From contig DATMEW010000116.1 in assembly GCA_035556495.1 (NCBI GenBank), positions 1 through 28,048 on the forward strand: DNA of 28,048 nucleotides, written 5' to 3'. Under the pieces are notes generated by a model, which worked only from the letters and a program-made list of their open reading frames with translations, was not told where the DNA came from and ran no database searches. Source of the stretch: CANKHJ01 sp035556495 (lineage in GTDB: Bacteria; Pseudomonadota; Alphaproteobacteria; Rhizobiales; Xanthobacteraceae). Numbering within the stretch: the stretch's first letter is position 1; every line of letters starts with the position of its first letter. A program made the translations under genes and the position numbers. Positions 24,438-28,048 of this stretch are shown here, piece by piece.

Positions 24438-25388
24438 TTACCCCACGCCCAGCTTCTCCAGCACGTGATCAAGCTGCTCGAAATCCCGATAGGCGATATG
24501 CATCACGCCGCGGTCGCCGCTGCCCTGATCGATCGTGACCTTGAGGCCGAGCGCATCGGAAATGCGACGTTCGAGCGCGCGGGTATCGGCGTCTTTCAAT
24601 CTCGCCCCGCCCGGCCCCTTCGGCGGCCGCAGCGCCGGATGCACGCCATCTGAACCGCTCTCGGCATTCTGCCGCGACAGCTCCTCGACCTGCCGCACCG
24701 AGAGGCCGCGCTTGATGATGTCGCGGGCGAACTCCTCGGCATTCGGCTGACCGACGAGCATCCGCGCATGGCCGGCGGTCAGTTCGCCGCTGCGCACATA
24801 ACTCTGCACGGACTTCGACAGCTTCAGCAGCCGCAGCGTGTTGGCGACATGGCTGCGGCTCTTGCCGACGATCCTGGCGATATCCTCCTGGCTGTAGTCG
24901 AACTGTTCCGCCAGCGCATCGTAGCCCTGCGCTTCCTCGATGGCGTTGAGATCGGCGCGCTGCACATTCTCGACGATGGCATATTCGAGCGACTCCCGGT
25001 CGCTCGCTTCGACGATGGCGACCGGCACATCATGCAGGCCGGCACGCTGCGCCGCGCGCCAGCGCCGCTCGCCGGCGATGATCTCATAATTCTGCGGCGC
25101 AGAACCCGCGACACCCGGCGACACGCGCACGACGATCGGCTGGATGATCCCGCGTTCGCGAATCGAATCCGTCAGCTCCTGAAGATCGCTTTCAGTGAAG
25201 GTCTGGCGCGGGTTGCGCGGGTTGGGCTTGATCAGCTCGATCGGCACGCGGCGCGGCGCGCGCGCCGGCGCGGCGCCCGACGGAGTGGCACCAGCCGAAG
25301 TCGCGGCCGCCGGCGCTTCCGAGCCGGCCTCGCCGATCAGCGCAGCCAGCCCGCGCCCAAGCCGCTTGCGCTTGTCATCCTCCGCCAT
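24438..25388 (-). CDS. parB: Chromosome-partitioning protein ParB
   Basis: This 316-residue ParB/Spo0J protein has the N-terminal KRLGRGLAALI segment that stimulates the ParA ATPase, the CTP-binding NPRNPR box (about 57-62) and GERRWRA (106-112), the central helix-turn-helix SQEDIARIVGKSRSHVANTLRLLKL that reads parS, and a C-terminal dimerisation region (about 265-316). It loads at parS and slides as a CTP-dependent clamp. An AGGTGAG Shine-Dalgarno lies five bases before the ATG at 25388. parA ends 90 bases upstream, and that spacer contains a strong hairpin. Confidence 0.97.
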   Translation of the reverse strand: MAEDDKRKRLGRGLAALIGEAGSEAPAAATSAGATPSGAAPARAPRRVPIELIKPNPRNPRQTFTESDLQELTDSIRERGIIQPIVVRVSPGVAGSAPQNYEIIAGERRWRAAQRAGLHDVPVAIVEASDRESLEYAIVENVQRADLNAIEEAQGYDALAEQFDYSQEDIARIVGKSRSHVANTLRLLKLSKSVQSYVRSGELTAGHARMLVGQPNAEEFARDIIKRGLSVRQVEELSRQNAESGSDGVHPALRPPKGPGGARLKDADTRALERRISDALGLKVTIDQGSGDRGVMHIAYRDFEQLDHVLEKLGVG

Positions 25389-25421
25389 GTCCGCTCACCT
25401 GTCGTATTCGCTATACATCAT

Positions 25422-25460
25422 GAAGCATCGCGGCGTGATTGCGCGCCGCGGCGTTGCTTC
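25422..25460 (-). other. Two-part hairpin in the parA-parB spacer
   Basis: GAAGC (25422-25426) pairs with GCTTC (25456-25460), and CGCGGCG (25429-25435) pairs with CGCCGCG (25444-25450) around an eight-base loop; an internal loop of two versus five bases separates the stems. It sits between the parA stop and the parB ribosome-binding site. There is no T run, so it may be a processing, pausing or stabilising element that sets the ParA:ParB ratio. Confidence 0.55.
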
Positions 25461-25478
25461 GTTTCAAGACTCGCGCCG

Positions 25479-26369
25479 TCAGGCAACCGGTGCCGGTGCG
25501 CCGGCGCGCATTTCCTTCTCGCGCTGAATGATTTCGGTGGCGAGCCGCAGATAGGCTTCGCTGCCGACGCATTTCAGATCATAGACCAGCACCGGCTTGC
25601 CATGGGACGGCGCTTCCGACACGCGCACGTTGCGCGGGATCACCGTGTCATAGACCTGGGAACCCATGAATTCGCGCACATCCGCCGCCACCTGATTGGA
25701 CAGGTTGTTGCGGGAGTCATGCATGGTCAGCACGATGCCATGGATGGTGAGCGTGGGATTCAGCGAAGCCCTCACCTGCTCCACGGTCTGGAGAAGCTGC
25801 GACAACCCCTCAAGGGCGAAGAACTCACATTGCAGCGGCACGAGGATCGCATCGGCCGCTGCCATGGCGTTGACCGTCAACAGGTTCAGCGACGGCGGAC
25901 AGTCCACCAGCACATAGGTGAAAGCGGACGATTCGCTGTCGGCGGCGGTCCCATCCGCCGGCAGGCCGTCATTGACCTTGCGCAGCGCATCGCGCAGCCG
26001 GAAGGCGCGGTCCCGCTCCGTGCCGATTTCCAGTTCCACGCCCGAGAGGTCCATGGTGGACGGCGCGATGGCGAGGCGGGGCACCGCCGTCGGCACAACG
26101 ACGTCCCGCATGGCGGCCTCGCCGACCAGAACATCGTAGGTCGAATGGCGCCGTGCGGCGCGGCCGATGCCGAGCCCCGTCGAGGCATTGCCCTGCGGAT
26201 CGAGGTCAACGATCAGCACCCGCTCTCCGATGGCCGCGAGCGCGGTGCCCAGATTGATGGCGGTGGTGGTCTTGCCGACGCCGCCTTTCTGGTTGGCGAC
26301 GGAAATGACCCGAGGCGGGCGCAGGGCGTCGCCGGTCTGGTCAGCAGCAAGGGGCGGGCTCTGGGTCAT
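25479..26369 (-). CDS. parA: Chromosome-partitioning ATPase ParA
   Basis: This 296-residue protein carries the deviant Walker A KGGVGKTT (28-35) in VANQKGGVGKTTTAINLG, the switch I motif LDPQGNAS, and the Walker B region YVLVDCPPSLNLLT. ParA-ATP coats the nucleoid non-specifically and is released by ParB, which pulls the parS region to the pole. No DNA-binding N-terminal HTH is present, as in chromosomal (type Ib-like) ParA proteins. The start ATG at 26369 lies ten bases past the rsmG stop, so parA is in the mnmG-rsmG operon. Confidence 0.97.
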   Translation of the reverse strand: MTQSPPLAADQTGDALRPPRVISVANQKGGVGKTTTAINLGTALAAIGERVLIVDLDPQGNASTGLGIGRAARRHSTYDVLVGEAAMRDVVVPTAVPRLAIAPSTMDLSGVELEIGTERDRAFRLRDALRKVNDGLPADGTAADSESSAFTYVLVDCPPSLNLLTVNAMAAADAILVPLQCEFFALEGLSQLLQTVEQVRASLNPTLTIHGIVLTMHDSRNNLSNQVAADVREFMGSQVYDTVIPRNVRVSEAPSHGKPVLVYDLKCVGSEAYLRLATEIIQREKEMRAGAPAPVA

Positions 26370-26379
26370 GACGACCTGT

Positions 26380-27066
26380 CTACACTCTTTTGTTGGGCAA
26401 AGGTTGGATCGGCGGCTGTATCAGCTTCACATCGCGCAGGCGCAGGACGCGGGCTGCCGGGTCCGTCAGGCTTGGCAGCAATTCGATCTCACCAATGTTC
26501 CAATATCTAGTAGCTTCAGTCAATTCTGCCTCTACATCTTGACCCTTCAGGAACAAAGCCATGGCTCCGTCGCGCAGGAACGGTTCCGCGTAGCGCAACA
26601 ACAGGTTTAGCGGGGCGAGCGCGCGCGCCGTTACGATATGGATCGGTCGGGGCACTCTATCCCCGACATCCTCGATTCGCGCAGCATGAATCGTAGCCGG
26701 CACGCCGGCGATTCGGGTGGCCTCGCGCAGGAAGGCGGCTTTCTTGCCGGCGCTTTCCACCAGATGGATATGAGCCTCGGGCCGTTCCGCCAGAACGCAG
26801 CCGACGGGCAGGCCGGGAAATCCGCCGCCGGCGCCGAGATCGACCCAATGAGTCGCATCTTCGCCGGCATAAGCGAGAAGCTGAAGCGAATCCGCGACAT
26901 GGCGGGTCCAGATGTCGGGAATCGTGCTGGGCGCGATGAGGTTGGTCGTTCCCTGCCATTTCAGGAGCGTCGCGACGAAACGATCCAGCCGATCGGCCGT
27001 TTCACGTGAAACAGCGAACCGGGCCAGAACCGCGTCGCGATCCCGCTCTGAGGTTTGCTGCTGCAC
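26380..27066 (-). CDS. rsmG: 16S rRNA m7G527 methyltransferase RsmG
   Basis: This 228-residue protein methylates N7 of G527 in 16S rRNA; loss of the family gives low-level streptomycin resistance. The Rossmann SAM-binding loop VDLGAGGGFPGLPVG (about 70-84) and the substrate-side VTARALAPLNLLLRYAEPFL are intact. The N-terminal NLIAPSTIPDIWTRHVADSLQLL segment is the family signature. Translation starts at a GTG (27066), only two bases after the mnmG stop, so the two are coupled. Codons for V19-S20-R21-E22-T23 contain the parS site. The C-terminus, PIQPLPNKRV, is a short extension. Confidence 0.95.
   Translation of the reverse strand: MQQQTSERDRDAVLARFAVSRETADRLDRFVATLLKWQGTTNLIAPSTIPDIWTRHVADSLQLLAYAGEDATHWVDLGAGGGFPGLPVGCVLAERPEAHIHLVESAGKKAAFLREATRIAGVPATIHAARIEDVGDRVPRPIHIVTARALAPLNLLLRYAEPFLRDGAMALFLKGQDVEAELTEATRYWNIGEIELLPSLTDPAARVLRLRDVKLIQPPIQPLPNKRV
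26998..27013. promoter_or_regulatory. parS centromere site inside rsmG
   Basis: On the minus strand the sequence TGTTTCACGTGAAACG matches the universal parS consensus TGTTTCACGTGAAACA at 15 of 16 positions, with the 14-base core GTTTCACGTGAAAC a perfect palindrome. It lies in the coding sequence of rsmG and about 1.6 kb from the parB start. ParB binding is expected from the motif. I found no second copy in the window. Confidence 0.95.
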
Positions 27067-27068
27067 GC

Positions 27069-28048
27069 CTAGGCTTCCCCGCGTGCTGCCGGCTGGGACC
27101 GTCTGCCAGTACGCCGCAGGTGGCCGAGGATCAATGTCGTGGCGGCCGGCGTGACGCCATCGATGCGGCCGGCCTGCCCCAGGGTGCGGGGACGGACGGT
27201 TTCCAGCTTCTGCCGGACCTCGTGAGAAAGGCCGGCCATGGCCCCGTAATCGAGATCATCCGGCAACTCCAGAGCCTCATCCCGGCGGAAGGCGGCGACA
27301 TCCGCCGCCTGACGCTCCAGATACACCTCGTATTTGGCGTCGATTTCGAGCTGCTCGGCGATCTTTGCGGGCAAATCGCAGAACTGCGGCCAGATGGCGG
27401 CGAGCTGAGCGAGCCCGATATCGGGATAGGACAGCAGGTCGTAGGCGGTCCGGCGCTGCCCGTCCTGATTCAGATTGAGGCCGTGGCGGCGCGCCTGCGT
27501 CGGCGTGACCGAAACCGATCTGGCAAAGCTGCGGATGTCCGTCAGCGCTGCCATTTTGGTATTGAAATGCCGCGCACGTTCAGAACCGACGCAGCCAAGC
27601 GCGATCCCGCGCGCCGTCAGCCGCTGATCGGCGTTATCGGCCCGCAAGGTCAGGCGATATTCGGCGCGGGAGGTGAACATCCGGTACGGCTCCGTCACCC
27701 CGCGCGTGACGAGATCGTCGATCATTACGCCGAGATAGCCTTCGGCGCGGTCGAACATAACAGGATCGCCGCCGCCGGCCCGCCGGGCTGCGTTGAGGCC
27801 GGCGGCAAGGCCCTGCGCCGCCGCTTCTTCATAGCCGGTGGTGCCATTAATCTGCCCGGCCAGAAACAGACCGGGCATGCGCTTCACTTCCAGCGTCGCG
27901 TCGAGTTCGCGCGGATCGACATGGTCGTATTCGATGGCGTAGCCCGGCCGCAGGATTTCGGCCCGTTCGAGGCCGGGAATGCTGGCGACGACGGCGCGCT
28001 GGACCTCTTCCGGCAGCGATGTCGAGATTCCGTTCGGATAAACCGTGA
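27069..28048 (-). CDS. mnmG: tRNA uridine 5-carboxymethylaminomethyl modification enzyme MnmG, 5' part outside window
   Basis: The C-terminal part (about 326 residues) of MnmG (GidA) is encoded here; the frame is open to the right-hand edge and has no start. MnmG, with MnmE, makes the cmnm5 or nm5 group on U34 of certain tRNAs using FAD. Conserved segments visible are VYPNGISTSLPEEVQ, RPGYAIEYDHVDP, GLFLAGQINGTTGYEEAAAQG, MIDDLVTRGVTEPYRMFTSR and AEYRLTLRADNAD, followed by the helical C-terminal domain that contacts MnmE. The N-terminal FAD-binding Rossmann motif is beyond the window. The stop TAG is followed by the rsmG GTG after two bases. Confidence 0.97.
   Translation of the reverse strand, partial: TVYPNGISTSLPEEVQRAVVASIPGLERAEILRPGYAIEYDHVDPRELDATLEVKRMPGLFLAGQINGTTGYEEAAAQGLAAGLNAARRAGGGDPVMFDRAEGYLGVMIDDLVTRGVTEPYRMFTSRAEYRLTLRADNADQRLTARGIALGCVGSERARHFNTKMAALTDIRSFARSVSVTPTQARRHGLNLNQDGQRRTAYDLLSYPDIGLAQLAAIWPQFCDLPAKIAEQLEIDAKYEVYLERQAADVAAFRRDEALELPDDLDYGAMAGLSHEVRQKLETVRPRTLGQAGRIDGVTPAATTLILGHLRRTGRRSQPAARGEA

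Noticed and set aside
24224..25478. A replication origin or DnaA box cluster near parAB.
   Set aside because: No TTATNCACA-type cluster or AT-rich unwinding region is visible; the origin is likely outside the window.

Overview
The window is about 28 kb of GC-rich (roughly two-thirds G+C, by eye), densely coded chromosomal DNA from an alphaproteobacterium, most likely of the Hyphomicrobiales (Rhizobiales). Three things support this: protein style and gene order (mnmG-rsmG-parA-parB / holA-lptE-leuS, aminotransferase-ftsK-lolA-xthA, a CenR-type regulator next to a YkuD-fold protein), a CtrA-type TTAA-N7-TTAAC site, and intergenic palindromic repeats resembling the rhizobial RIME family. A parS site inside rsmG and the parAB genes place the right end near the replication origin. 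I see no insertion sequence, prophage, CRISPR array or rRNA.

Layout. 1-3.5 kb: a tRNA-Gly(GCC), a prolyl-tRNA-editing deacylase gene cut by an in-frame TAG, then on the + strand a thioredoxin-TPR (CnoX-like) protein, a LON-N-domain protein, a Trm112-like small protein and a glutathione S-transferase-like protein. 3.5-6 kb: a UbiH-family FAD hydroxylase (-) divergent from acyl-CoA thioesterase II (+). 6-8 kb: glnK-amtB with a candidate sigma-54 promoter in front and a strong intrinsic terminator behind. 8-14.5 kb (+): pyrE, then a class I/II aminotransferase, ftsK, lolA and xthA, preceded by the CtrA-like box. 14.5-18.5 kb: a cyclic-nucleotide-binding-domain protein and a CenR-like response regulator (-), a divergent L,D-transpeptidase-fold protein (+) and a HerA-like ATPase (+). 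18.5-19.7 kb (-): a YggS-type PLP protein and a small PilZ protein. 19.9-24.2 kb (+): leuS-lptE-holA. 24.4-28 kb (-): mnmG (5' part beyond the window), rsmG, parA, parB, read as one operon.

The genes are mainly housekeeping: translation and tRNA quality control, nitrogen sensing and ammonium uptake, pyrimidine synthesis, envelope biogenesis (LolA, LptE, L,D-transpeptidase, CenR) and chromosome segregation (FtsK, ParAB-parS). I found no convincing undescribed multi-gene system. The points most worth checking are the amber codon in the deacylase gene, the CtrA-like box ahead of the ftsK cluster, three copies of a palindromic repeat (one of which appears to supply the terminator of parB), and the hairpin between parA and parB.
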